Both the position numbers and the translations under genes were made by a program. Under the pieces are notes generated by a model, which had not been told where the DNA came from, did not search any database, and saw only the letters and a list, made by a program, of their open reading frames with translations. A stretch of 64,000 nucleotides of DNA from CAVQND01 sp049518415 (GTDB taxonomy: Bacteria > Verrucomicrobiota > Verrucomicrobiia > Limisphaerales > UBA8199), in the NCBI GenBank assembly GCA_049518415.1, contig JBEKRX010000016.1:1-64000 (forward strand), written 5' to 3'. Shown one piece after another: positions 6,822 to 15,522 of this stretch (its first letter is position 1; the number at the start of each line of letters is the position of its first letter).

Positions 6822-9360
6822 TGCCGTACGGCGCGTCTGCTGCCGGGCTGGTAAAGAGCGCGCGATGGATGGGGGCGGGGTAGGGCGCGTCCGGACCTTT
6901 GGCGACGGCCCAAAGAATGCGGTTCAGTTCGTCTTCCGGGGCGCGGTCGTATTGGCGGAAATCCATGCGCTTGGACTGCTTGGCATAGGGAGAGTTCCGG
7001 GTATTCTTGGCGAACAGGTCCACTCTCGGGGTGAGGAGGTCGTAGGGCGTGAGCACGGAGCTTTTGCCGAAGCATTTGAACATCGGCGTGGCCCCGGCAT
7101 CATATTGCGTCAAGGGTGGCAAACCGAGGATCAACTCGATGGTGCGGACCATGCTGGCGGTGGTGTAAAGCGTGCTGTCGACCGACCCCCGTTTGCAGTA
7201 GGGGCTGAGCACCAGCCCCACGGTGCGGTGGGCGTCCACGTGGTCCGGGCCGTTCTGGGCATCGTCCTCGATGACGAAGATGGCCATCTGTTTCCAGAAC
7301 TTGCTGCGGGTGGCGGCGGCGAGGATTCGGCCCAGGGCAAGGTCGTTGCTGGCCACACAGGCGTCCGGGGTGTAGGCGCCGGGGGTGGTGCCTTTGGTAT
7401 GGTTCTCGCCGAGCGACATAATCATGAACCGGGGCAGTTCGCCCGTGCGCTCGGCGTTTTGCAGGTCCTCGATCCACCCTGCCACCCGGTCCATGTCCCG
7501 CGCGCCCGCCCACCGGCCCCGGCTCTTCGAGGGCACGCGGGTCGCGCCTTCGCCGTAGTTCTTGAAACTGACGCCGTGGCGCCGACACAAATCCCAAAGA
7601 TACCCCGCCGCCGGGGTCTCGAGTTCCTCGTTGCCCGGCAACTGCCCGTGCATGGAGTAGGAGATAATCCACGAGCGTTGGTTGAAGTCGGTGGCAATCG
7701 CGGCGTCGCACCAACTGTGCCCGTCGGCGCTGACTTCGCCGTTGCAATAGAGATTATCCAGGAGCACGTAATCGCGGGCGAGTTGGTGCTGGTTGGGCGT
7801 GACCGCCTCGCCGTAAATCGTCAGTTCAGGATTGCCGTTGCCAATCGGCCGGCCCTGGCGGTCTCTCATGTCACCGAAGACCTGGTCGTAAGTGCGGTTC
7901 TCCTTGATGATATAAAGGACGTGTTTAATCGGGCACGGCTGTCCGACCCTGGCGGGGACGACGCCGGCGCTGGCAATCGGGGCGCGCTCGAGGGCCTCCG
8001 GCCGGTACGGGGAGTTGCGCCGGACCTGCTCGGTATAGGCGGCCATCTGCGCGGCCTCAGGGCGGGCGATGAGGGAAACCGAGCCTTCGAACAGGCGCCC
8101 AATGTAATCAAAGGGAGGCGGCTTGTGCAATTTGGTCAGGGATTTGCCCTTGCCGGGGAAATTGGGTTGCGAGGCCAGGCCCTTGCCGTTGGCCACCAGG
8201 AGCAATTGGTTGTCCGGGCTGACGCATACCGCCGTGGGGTACCAACCAACCGGGATGAAGCCGTTGACGACCGAGAGCGATTCCCGGTTCCGCTGCGCGC
8301 CCTCGGACAGGGCATTGGAGATGTCCGCCACCATGACGTTGTTGTTGTCCGCGTTGGCGACAAAGAGGGTCTTGCCATCGGGGGAGACCGCGACCCCGTC
8401 CGGGGTGCTGCCCTCGGGCGATTGGGGGTAGAGGGAGGTGGAAATGATCTCGCGCGTGCCCTCCGGCAGGCGCCGCTCCGAGCTGGCCCCAGGGCCTTGC
8501 GCTTCGAGCCTGCGCGTCTGGATGACATGCACCGTGTTGTCCCCGCTGCAGGCCACGAACAAACGCCCATCCGGCGCCAGGGCCAAGTCGTTCGGACGCA
8601 AGCCGACGGGGAGGTCCCGCACGCGCCGGTTCTTTTCGGTGTCCACCACGCTCACGCTGCGGCTGCCCCAGTTGCTCACGTAAAGATGCCGGCGGTCGGC
8701 CCCGAACGCGCAGGAATGCGGATGCAGGCCCACCGCCACCACGGTTTCCAGCTTCAGGGTGTCGGGATTGACCGTCCAGACCTCATGGTTGGCTTCGTTG
8801 CAGACGCAGAGTTTCCCGGTTTCAGGATGGACCGCCATGCCCGCCAGAAAGACCGGCGCGGCCTCGGGCGCCGGCTTGAGGGCGCCCGCCGGGGTGGCTT
8901 TGCCCTCGGTGTAGTTGAAGACGTGAATCACGCCGGAATCGCCGCCGGAAACGAAGAGCCGCCGCCCATCCTTGCTGAACGCCAGGCCGTTCCAGACCTC
9001 CGGCAGCGGGAAGAATTGAGTTACCTTGCGCGTCGCCAGGTCCAGGAGGGTCAAACCGGTTTTGTTGTAACCGCCGCTGGCGGCGGCCAGCACGTGCTTG
9101 TCCGGCGCAATCACCAGCTTGAGGGCCAGGTCGCTGATGGCCACGTGTTCCCCGGCGGGGGACAGGCCCCAGCCATTGAACAACAAACTCGCGTCAGGCC
9201 GGAGGCCGGCCAGGGCCCGCACTGGCGGACTGTTGACCTCCTGCTCAGGTTTGCGCGTGGGGGCTGGCCCCTGGGCCCCGGCGCTGCCAACGCCCAGACC
9301 CAACACGCCGGCCAGGGCTGCCGCCCTCCATCCCCCCGGCAGCCGATGGAAGCTTTCCAT
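6817..9360 (-). CDS. Secreted bifunctional YncE-like beta-propeller / phosphoesterase (alkaline-phosphatase superfamily) protein
   Basis: About 847 residues from the ATG at 9360. I chose that start because it opens a clean signal peptide (MESFHRLPGGWRAAALAGVL…, cleavage near GSAGAQ); the frame stays open further upstream into repeat sequence. Residues ~60-430 form a YVTN/YncE-type propeller with recurring blades such as VAVSPDGKTLFVANADNNNV. The C-terminal half is a PF04185-type phosphoesterase: KENRTYDQVFGD, then GNGNPELTIYG, DNLYCNGEVSADGHSW and the metal-site region VIEDDAQNGPDHVDAHR. Proteins of this architecture are exported phosphatase/phospholipase-like enzymes; the substrate here is unknown. 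The gene is divergent from the restriction-modification cassette and its 3' end abuts a palindromic repeat. Confidence 0.87.
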   Translation of the reverse strand: MESFHRLPGGWRAAALAGVLGLGVGSAGAQGPAPTRKPEQEVNSPPVRALAGLRPDASLLFNGWGLSPAGEHVAISDLALKLVIAPDKHVLAAASGGYNKTGLTLLDLATRKVTQFFPLPEVWNGLAFSKDGRRLFVSGGDSGVIHVFNYTEGKATPAGALKPAPEAAPVFLAGMAVHPETGKLCVCNEANHEVWTVNPDTLKLETVVAVGLHPHSCAFGADRRHLYVSNWGSRSVSVVDTEKNRRVRDLPVGLRPNDLALAPDGRLFVACSGDNTVHVIQTRRLEAQGPGASSERRLPEGTREIISTSLYPQSPEGSTPDGVAVSPDGKTLFVANADNNNVMVADISNALSEGAQRNRESLSVVNGFIPVGWYPTAVCVSPDNQLLLVANGKGLASQPNFPGKGKSLTKLHKPPPFDYIGRLFEGSVSLIARPEAAQMAAYTEQVRRNSPYRPEALERAPIASAGVVPARVGQPCPIKHVLYIIKENRTYDQVFGDMRDRQGRPIGNGNPELTIYGEAVTPNQHQLARDYVLLDNLYCNGEVSADGHSWCDAAIATDFNQRSWIISYSMHGQLPGNEELETPAAGYLWDLCRRHGVSFKNYGEGATRVPSKSRGRWAGARDMDRVAGWIEDLQNAERTGELPRFMIMSLGENHTKGTTPGAYTPDACVASNDLALGRILAAATRSKFWKQMAIFVIEDDAQNGPDHVDAHRTVGLVLSPYCKRGSVDSTLYTTASMVRTIELILGLPPLTQYDAGATPMFKCFGKSSVLTPYDLLTPRVDLFAKNTRNSPYAKQSKRMDFRQYDRAPEDELNRILWAVAKGPDAPYPAPIHRALFTSPAADAPYGR

Positions 9361-9615
9361 GAACCGCCGGGCAGTGGGGCGGGCGTCTGGCCTGCCTCGA
9401 GGGCGTCTGGCCTTCGTTCCCGCCAAGGCGGGCGCGCGGCCTGCCTCACTACCCCGGCGCGCCGGTTCGTGGTTCCAATGCGCCCCCAAGCTTTGGGTGT
9501 CGGAGTGCTTCATAAAACTGTTCGTGATCTGTCGGTTCGGTTTCCAGGGAAATGTGCGCCACCAGCAAGGGGGCAGTCAAGTCGTTGGATTTTGGGGGTG
9601 ACCAGCGAACAAACA
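9361..9615. other. Spacer upstream of the phosphoesterase, with repeat element
   Basis: Holds a reverse-oriented copy of the GCAGGC…GCCTGC-CCACTA palindromic repeat (9372-9396) and a second GGGCGTCTGGCC word nearby. The phosphoesterase promoter should lie here, but I see no clear -35/-10 pair. From about 9540 onward the base composition becomes noticeably less GC-rich, marking the edge of the incoming cassette. Confidence 0.5.
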
Positions 9616-9879
9616 ATTGTTCGGGGATCGCCCGACGTGAACCAGATTACAACCTCGCATGTTGGGAAGCAGAATCACACGCTGCGAATGCACTACCGAC
9701 GGCTCACGCGGTTGACGAATGCATTCAGCAAGCCATTGCACAGCTTCAAGGCTGCGGTCGCGCTCAATTTCGCGTATTACAGTTTCTGCAAGATTCACCT
9801 TGCATTGCGAACGACCGCGGCGCAGGTTGCGGACATTAAGCAGAGCATTGGGACTGTCTTCCATTGTGAGCGATTCAAA
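9616..9879 (+). pseudogene. C-terminal remnant of an IS1-type (InsB-like DDE) transposase
   Basis: The frame 9616-9879 reads GSPD, then ITTSHVGKQNHTLRM, RRLTRLTNAFSKPL, KAAVALNFAYYSFCKIH and LRTTAAQ. This is the familiar end of IS1-family transposases (I-S/T-T-S-x-V-E-R-Q-N-x-T-M-R-M … RFTRLTNAFSKK … HYNFCRIHKTLR-x-TPA). The catalytic Glu of the VERQN motif reads Gly (VGKQN), and everything upstream of the motif is missing, so it cannot be active. It is in frame with, and runs straight into, the methyltransferase start. It probably marks the element that delivered or disrupted the locus. Confidence 0.75.
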
Positions 9880-9897
9880 GAACCGATGGGAACGATA

Positions 9898-10866
9898 ATG
9901 CCCGACCTGTTTCAACAGAGGTCATCGGCACCTGTCCGGGATGCGTTTTCGCCGGATGCAGAAGCCATTTTGGTGCACGGCGACACCCTCGAAACACTCC
10001 GAGGTTTGCCCGCCGGTTGCGCGAAGCTGGTGATTTCGTCCCCGCCGTACAATATCGGCAAGGAGTACGAAGCAAGAAAGGAGCTGGACCATTACCTTAG
10101 GACGCTGCGCCCGGTCCTGGCGGAGCTGGTCAGGGTTTTGGCGACCCGAGGTTCACTGTGCTGGCAGGTCGGTAACTACGTTGAGGAGAGCGAAGTCTTT
10201 CCCCTGGACACATTTTTTTACCCCATTTTCAAGGACCTGGGCCTGCAACTGCGGAACCGAATCATCTGGCACTTCGAGCACGGCCTACATTGCTCGGTGA
10301 GGCTGTCTGGCCGCTACGAAACGTTGCTGTGGTTTACGAAGGGCGAAGGTTACACCTTCAATCTAGATGCGATCCGAGTCGCGTCGAAGTACCCGGGCAA
10401 AACCAACTTCCGCCCCGGACCGGAGTACGGGAAACCGAGCGGCAATCCTCTGGGCAAAAACCCGAGTGATGTTTGGAAGCTGATGGTTCGGGAATGGGAG
10501 ACGGGGCTTTGGGAAATTCCGAACGTGAAGGCCAATCACCCCGAAAAGACGATTCATCCTTGCCAATTCCCGATTGAACTGGTTGAGCGGTGCGTCCTGG
10601 CTCTTACCGACGAGGGTGATTTGGTCTTAGACCCGTTCAGCGGCGTTGCGTCAGCGCTGTTGGCGGCCCTGCGGCACGGGCGGCGGGCAATGGGCATCGA
10701 AAAAGAGGGGAAATACGTTGCCGAGGGCAAAAAGCGGATTGCGCAACTATGGGAGGGCACGCTTCCGTATCGACGCCTGGGAAAACCCGTTTACCAACCG
10801 ACAGGCCGGGAGAGGGTCGCGCAAGTGCCCGAAGGTTGGCTGACGCTTAAAGACAAAAAAAGATGA
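9898..10866 (+). CDS. Type II DNA methyltransferase, SPPY (probable N4-cytosine, beta-class order)
   Basis: About 322 residues. Motif IV SPPYNIG is at residues 48-54 and motif I DPFSGVAS at about 245-252, the beta-class order with the target-recognition region between. SPPY is the form typical of N4-cytosine methyltransferases. The start is uncertain: ATG at 9898 and at 9886 are both possible, and the frame is artificially open far upstream through a transposase remnant. The stop codon overlaps the endonuclease start (ATGA, 10863-10866), so the two genes are translationally coupled. Its role is to protect the cell's copies of the site cut by the neighbouring enzyme. The composition is less GC-rich than the flanking chromosome, which points to horizontal transfer. 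Confidence 0.9.
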   Translation: MPDLFQQRSSAPVRDAFSPDAEAILVHGDTLETLRGLPAGCAKLVISSPPYNIGKEYEARKELDHYLRTLRPVLAELVRVLATRGSLCWQVGNYVEESEVFPLDTFFYPIFKDLGLQLRNRIIWHFEHGLHCSVRLSGRYETLLWFTKGEGYTFNLDAIRVASKYPGKTNFRPGPEYGKPSGNPLGKNPSDVWKLMVREWETGLWEIPNVKANHPEKTIHPCQFPIELVERCVLALTDEGDLVLDPFSGVASALLAALRHGRRAMGIEKEGKYVAEGKKRIAQLWEGTLPYRRLGKPVYQPTGRERVAQVPEGWLTLKDKKR

Positions 10867-11474
10867 ACGTTGCAGGCCTGTATTCGTTCAACGGCGGAGA
10901 AAGGGCAGTCAGACGAAAATACGCGGATTTGCTTAAGGAAGTCGAGATGGCGATTGCAAAGGTCAACGCGGCCGCTTGCAGGACCAAGGAGAGCGAAGAA
11001 AAAACCATGCCTGGCGCAATGCTCTACTCGCCAGTCGAGATGAACCGGCAATTCAAGCGGTCGTTTGCGGCATTCGGCTGGAAGGCGGTTCGCGTTGCCT
11101 GTGATTATCCCACACAATTTTATGCCAAAGGCTACTCGGCCAAGAAATTGAACAAGGGAGCCTTCCGGGAAATGGATTTCGTCAAAGGAAAGCTCGGCGT
11201 CGAAGTGCAGCTTGGAAAGTATTCTTTCATGGTTTACAACGTGGCAGCCAAAATGACGATTTTCAGCAGGCTTGGCCATATCGACACTGGCATTGAAATC
11301 GTTCCCGTCAAGGCCTTGGCTGACGACATGAGCAGCGGGGTCAGCTATTTTGAACAATTGGTCTGGGACCTCGAAAAGCGGGGCGTCTCGAACATCGACA
11401 TTCCGGTCCTCGTCTTGGGAATTGGTGCCGATGTGGAATTGCCGCTGAATTCCAGCAGCGGGACCTCAAATTAG
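10863..11474 (+). CDS. BglII/BstYI-like type II restriction endonuclease
   Basis: 203 residues. The segment MDFVKGKLGVEVQLGKYSF has an Asp, then Glu nine residues later and Gln two after that (D-x8-E-x-Q), exactly the spacing of the BglII active site (D84, E93, Q95). BglII-type enzymes are homodimers that cut within AGATCT or RGATCY; the specificity here is not proven. AGATCT occurs in this window (for example 3982-3987, 25685-25690), so those sites must be methylated if the specificity is the same. The gene overlaps the methyltransferase by 4 bp and forms a two-gene restriction-modification operon. No controller (C) protein gene is visible. Confidence 0.8.
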   Translation: MNVAGLYSFNGGERAVRRKYADLLKEVEMAIAKVNAAACRTKESEEKTMPGAMLYSPVEMNRQFKRSFAAFGWKAVRVACDYPTQFYAKGYSAKKLNKGAFREMDFVKGKLGVEVQLGKYSFMVYNVAAKMTIFSRLGHIDTGIEIVPVKALADDMSSGVSYFEQLVWDLEKRGVSNIDIPVLVLGIGADVELPLNSSSGTSN

Positions 11475-11493
11475 GGCACTACCGACTTTGGCC

Positions 11494-12264
11494 TTAGCGT
11501 CCGGCCCGGAGCCTGCGGGCCAGGCGGTGGCGAATCTTGGCCAGCAGTTCGAGGGTGGAGAGCGGAACGATGCGCCGCAACTCGAGCCGGGGCGTGTCGG
11601 GAGCGTTGACGCCAAAGCGCAGCGTGCAGGCGGTGCGGTAACCGGCCTCGGCCACCAGGTCGCGCACGGCCTGGTTCCAGGAGCCGAAGGGATAGCAAAA
11701 ATGCTCGACCGCCAGGCCGAAACGATCTTCCAGGGCTTTCTTGCTCCCGGCAATTTCCTGGCGGGCCTCGGCCGGGCCCAGGTGCCGCAAGTTGCGATGG
11801 GTCATCGAATGCGAGCCGATTTCATGGCCGGCCGCCAGCCAGTCGCGGATTTGGGCCTCGTCCATCAGGGGCTCCGGCACATCGCCCTTGGCAACGTCCC
11901 ATTCATTGCGCCGGCCCAGAAACCCCGGAACCAGGAACTGGAGGGCGCGGAACCGGTGCCGGGACAGGGCCTCCAGCCCGGCTTCCAGCACGTCGGCGAA
12001 ACCATCATCGAAGGTGAGCACGACCTGGCGCGCCGAATTGTCCCCGGCCCTGAGCGCCTCGGCGAGCGAGGCCGAGGCCCAGCCGGCCCGCCGCAAGGCA
12101 GCGAGTTGCGCCTCGAATCGGCCGGGACTGACGTAGAGAAACGGGTCGGTGGTGGCGCGCGGCGGAGGGGCGAGCTTGTGATAGGCAAAGACCGGCACGC
12201 CGCGGGTGCTGAGCCGGCGTTGAGCCGGCCCCAGAAACACGATGGGCGAAAACCAGCCTAACAT
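11494..12264 (-). CDS. Polysaccharide deacetylase (NodB homology, CE4) family protein
   Basis: About 256 residues from the ATG at 12264, chosen because it opens a hydrophobic start (MLGWFSPIVFLGPA); a longer start at 12318 is also open. NodB motifs are clear: motif 1 LTFDDGFAD with the two acidic residues, motif 2 HSMTHRNL with the H-x3-H zinc pair, and motif 3 around CYPFGSWN. The family hydrolyses N- or O-acetyl groups from chitin-like, peptidoglycan or exopolysaccharide chains. It follows the pilus genes on the same strand after about 80 bp and could share their transcript, but a functional link is not evident. The hydrophobic N-terminus suggests a membrane-anchored or exported enzyme. Confidence 0.88.
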   Translation of the reverse strand: MLGWFSPIVFLGPAQRRLSTRGVPVFAYHKLAPPPRATTDPFLYVSPGRFEAQLAALRRAGWASASLAEALRAGDNSARQVVLTFDDGFADVLEAGLEALSRHRFRALQFLVPGFLGRRNEWDVAKGDVPEPLMDEAQIRDWLAAGHEIGSHSMTHRNLRHLGPAEARQEIAGSKKALEDRFGLAVEHFCYPFGSWNQAVRDLVAEAGYRTACTLRFGVNAPDTPRLELRRIVPLSTLELLAKIRHRLARRLRAGR

Positions 12265-12344
12265 GATGCGTAGCCGTAGAGATGGGCGGCAGGAAAGCCG
12301 CCCAAACCGGCGGGTCAAAGAACCTGCCCTCCAGAGCCGGGCGC

Positions 12345-13664
12345 TTAATCCTTGTCCTTGCCGCCGCCGGATTCACCGACGACGTTCATGAGGTCGATCA
12401 AGGGGAGGAACATGGCGATGACGATGCTGCCGACGACGACGGCCAGGCAGATGATCATCACGGGTTCGAGCAGCGAAGTCATGGCGGCCACGGCATTGTC
12501 AACCTCTTCGTCGTAGGTGTCGGCGATCTTGAGGAGCATTTCGGGGAGGGCGCCGGTTTGCTCGCCGACATCGACCATGCTGATGACCATGGGCGGAAAG
12601 ACGCTGGAGGCCTCGAGGGGTGCGGTAATGGTTTCGCCCTCTTTGACGCTTTCGTGGACGGCGCCAACGGCGTCGCTGATGATGATATTGCCGGCGGTCT
12701 CCTTAACGATGGTCAGGGCCTGCAAGATGGGGACACCGCTGCTGACGAGGGTGCCGAGGGTGCGGGTAAAACGAGAGATGGCGACTTTGTTGATCACCGG
12801 GCCGATGATGGGCATCTTGAGCTTGAACTTGTCCCAGACGTGGCGGCCGAATTTGGTGCTTTTGAAGAGCATGAAGAGGATGACGAAAGTGGCGATGCCA
12901 ATGGCCGTATAGACGATGTGGTTTTTGATCAGATCGCTGACGGCCATGACAAAGCGCGTCCAGGCGGGCAATTGGCGGCCTTCGGCCAGGCCGGCGAAGA
13001 CTTCCTTGAACTTCGGAATGACGATGGTCATCAGGATGCCCATGATGACGGTGGCGACGATGATAACGGCAATGGGATAGAACATGGCCGCGATGACTTT
13101 GCCCTTGATTTTCTGGGCTTTTTCCATGAATTCGGCCAGGCGGGTGAGGACGACTTCGAGGACGCCGCCCAGTTCGCCGGCTTTGACCATGTTGACAAAG
13201 AGGCGGTTGAAGACTTTGGGGTGCTGGGCCAGGGCCTCGGAGAAGGTGCTGCCGCCCTCGATGGCCAGGGCCAGCTCGGCGATGGTGTTCTTGAGGGTGG
13301 GGTGGCGCTCCTGTCTTTCGAGCACGCGCAGGCCGCGCAGCAGGGGCAGACCGGCATCGACCAGCGTGGCCAACTGGCGGGTGAAAGTGCAGAGGACCTT
13401 GGACTTGACCTTGCCGCTGAGGCCGGGGATCTTGATTTGGAAGTTCAGCGCCCCGCCCTTTTTCCTTCCCCCGGCTCTGCCGGCGGGCGCGGCCTTGGCT
13501 TTCTTGTCGCCTTTTTCCCTGGCCTTGTCGACTTCGACAATCTTGGTGGGGAAGAGGCCCATTTCTTTGACCCGGCCAATGGCTTCGTTCTGGCTGGTGA
13601 CTTCCAAGGTGCCCTTGGTCTCCTTGCCATGGGCATCCATGGCCACGTAACTGAATTTCGGCAT
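12345..13664 (-). CDS. pilC: Type IV pilus / type II secretion inner-membrane platform protein
   Basis: 439 residues, full length for PilC/GspF. The N-terminal ~55 residues (YVAMDAHGKETKGTLE…) are the GspF N-terminal motif. A basic Lys/Ala/Gly-rich linker follows, then two repeated GspF domains with the FTRQLATLVDAGLPLLRGL and FTRTLGTLVSSGVPILQAL signatures. Three membrane segments are visible, including AMFYPIAVIIVATVIMGIL and the C-terminal IICLAVVVGSIVIAMFLPL. PilC anchors the assembly and retraction ATPases to the inner membrane. It lies downstream of pilB-pilT-pilB on the same strand, so the cluster encodes the cytoplasmic and platform half of the machine; pilins and the outer-membrane secretin are not in the window. 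Confidence 0.93.
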   Translation of the reverse strand: MPKFSYVAMDAHGKETKGTLEVTSQNEAIGRVKEMGLFPTKIVEVDKAREKGDKKAKAAPAGRAGGRKKGGALNFQIKIPGLSGKVKSKVLCTFTRQLATLVDAGLPLLRGLRVLERQERHPTLKNTIAELALAIEGGSTFSEALAQHPKVFNRLFVNMVKAGELGGVLEVVLTRLAEFMEKAQKIKGKVIAAMFYPIAVIIVATVIMGILMTIVIPKFKEVFAGLAEGRQLPAWTRFVMAVSDLIKNHIVYTAIGIATFVILFMLFKSTKFGRHVWDKFKLKMPIIGPVINKVAISRFTRTLGTLVSSGVPILQALTIVKETAGNIIISDAVGAVHESVKEGETITAPLEASSVFPPMVISMVDVGEQTGALPEMLLKIADTYDEEVDNAVAAMTSLLEPVMIICLAVVVGSIVIAMFLPLIDLMNVVGESGGGKDKD

Positions 13665-13776
13665 ACGCTGTCCTCCGCCTGTGCTCAGGCTCGTTGGTCA
13701 AAGCCGGAGGCGGGCCCCAGGCCAATGGCCGTTGGCAAGCAACCGGAGGCGCTCATTGGGACAGGCCCCGCTTCGG

Positions 13777-15504
13777 CTAAGTGTATTTGACGACTTCTTC
13801 GATAGTTGTATCACCCTCAAAGATGCTGCGCAAGCCATCTTCGCGCAGCGGGATCATGCCCATCTCGATGGCTTTCTGGCGCAGCACGATGGTCGGCGCG
13901 CGTTCGTTGATCAAGGCGCGAATGGCATCGTTGATGACCAGGAGCTCGAAGATGCCTTTGCGTCCCCGGTAGCCGGTGTCGTTGCACACCGAGCAGCCCC
14001 GGCCGTAATAAAAGACTTTGTCGCCCAGGTCGTGCGGGGAGAGATTGAGCAGGACCAATTGGTTTTCGGTGGGTTCAAAAGGGGTGCGGCAGCTCTTGCA
14101 GATGGTGCGGACCAGGCGCTGGCTGACGACGGCGACCAGGGTCGAGGAGATGAGGAAGGGCTCGACCCCCATATCGATGAGCCGGGTGACGGCGCCGGGG
14201 GCATCGTTGGTGTGGAGGGTGGTGAGCACCAGGTGGCCGGTGAGGGAGGCCTGGATGGAAATCTGGGCCGTTTCCAGGTCGCGCATTTCCCCCACCATGA
14301 TGATGTCCGGGTCCTGGCGGAGGAAGGAGCGCAAGGCGCGGCTGAAGGTCAAGCCGACCCCTTCGTGGATGGCGACCTGCATGATGCCTTCGATGTCATA
14401 TTCGACCGGGTCCTCAGCGGTGAGGAGTTTGGAGTCGATGGTGTTGACGCGGCGCAGGCAGGAATAGAGGGTGGTGGTCTTGCCGCAGCCGGTGGGGCCG
14501 GTGACCACCACGATGCCATTGGGACGCTGGATGACCTCGACGAGGTAATCGTAGAGGTATTTGGGGAAACCGAGGCTCTCCAGTTCGAGGCTGACGGCGG
14601 CGCGGTCGAGGACGCGGAGCACGACGGATTCGCCGAACTGGGTGGGGAGGGTGGAGACGCGCAAATCGACGGTGCGATTGCCCATGGGATAGTTGATGCG
14701 ACCGTCCTGGGGCAGGCGGGTTTCGGAGATATTGAGGTTGGCCATGACCTTGACGCGGGAGATGACGGGCAGGGCCAACTGCTTGGGCGGGGGCGACATT
14801 TCGTAGAGCGCGCCGTCGACGCGGTAGCGGATGCGGAAGTCGGTTTCGAAGGGCTCGAAGTGGATGTCGCTGGCGCGGTCCTGGATGGCCTGGAACAGGA
14901 CGAGGTTGACGAAGCGGACAATGGGGGCCTGGTTGGCCAGGTCTTCCATGAGCGTCTTGTCGTCGGTCGCGACGGCGGCGCTGACTTCCCGCGCCATCTC
15001 TTTGTCCTCGCCCAGTTCCTTGAGCAACTCGGAGAAGCTTTCACTGGTCTGGAGGGCGCCGCCGCCGGCCGCCGGATAGAACTTTTCGATGGCCTTTTCG
15101 ACCTGGACCGGGTCGGCGATGACCAGTTGGAGGTCCCTTTTGACGACGAAGTTGAGTTCGTCGATGCGGCCGGGGTTGAAGGGGTCGACCAGGGCGACCT
15201 GCAAGGCGCCATCTCTCAGGCCGACGGGCAGGCATTGGTACATGCGGGCGGTCTTGGCCGGGATGGTCTGGAGCAAGTCGGGGGTGAGGTCGCCCTCGCG
15301 GATGGTGACCACCCGGCTGGCCAGTTGGTCAGCCATGACCTGGAGGATGGTATCGAGGTCCAGGACGCCGAAGTCTTGGAGGATTTGCATGACCGGCTTG
15401 CCGGTGCGCTTGAACTCGGCGGCGACCTCTTCGTGCTGGAGGTCGTCGATCAGGCCTTGGCTCTTGACCAGGGAAAGGAGGGGACTGGAGATTTCCTCAG
15501 CCAT
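13777..15504 (-). CDS. pilB: Type IV pilus assembly / type II secretion ATPase (PilB/GspE), second copy
   Basis: 575 residues. An N-terminal MshEN/GspE-N-like domain (1-150) is followed by the secretion ATPase core: Walker A GPTGCGKTTTLYS, Asp box and Walker B LRQDPDIIMVGEMRDLETA, the His box TGHLVLTTLHTNDA, and a zinc tetracysteine (CKSC … CSVC). It powers extension of the pilus or pseudopilus. It starts 18 bp after pilT, so it is almost certainly cotranscribed. It is clearly diverged from the other PilB in this cluster (580-residue type, 16740-18467), so the two may serve different machines or act as a heteromeric motor. Which one is the main extension motor cannot be told from sequence. 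Confidence 0.93.
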   Translation of the reverse strand: MAEEISSPLLSLVKSQGLIDDLQHEEVAAEFKRTGKPVMQILQDFGVLDLDTILQVMADQLASRVVTIREGDLTPDLLQTIPAKTARMYQCLPVGLRDGALQVALVDPFNPGRIDELNFVVKRDLQLVIADPVQVEKAIEKFYPAAGGGALQTSESFSELLKELGEDKEMAREVSAAVATDDKTLMEDLANQAPIVRFVNLVLFQAIQDRASDIHFEPFETDFRIRYRVDGALYEMSPPPKQLALPVISRVKVMANLNISETRLPQDGRINYPMGNRTVDLRVSTLPTQFGESVVLRVLDRAAVSLELESLGFPKYLYDYLVEVIQRPNGIVVVTGPTGCGKTTTLYSCLRRVNTIDSKLLTAEDPVEYDIEGIMQVAIHEGVGLTFSRALRSFLRQDPDIIMVGEMRDLETAQISIQASLTGHLVLTTLHTNDAPGAVTRLIDMGVEPFLISSTLVAVVSQRLVRTICKSCRTPFEPTENQLVLLNLSPHDLGDKVFYYGRGCSVCNDTGYRGRKGIFELLVINDAIRALINERAPTIVLRQKAIEMGMIPLREDGLRSIFEGDTTIEEVVKYT

Positions 15505-15522
15505 ATTGGGGGTCAGTTCGCA

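Noticed and set aside
6694..9885. Long plus-strand open frame leading into the methyltransferase
   Set aside because: Antisense to the phosphoesterase; no domain until the transposase remnant (9616) and methyltransferase (9898).
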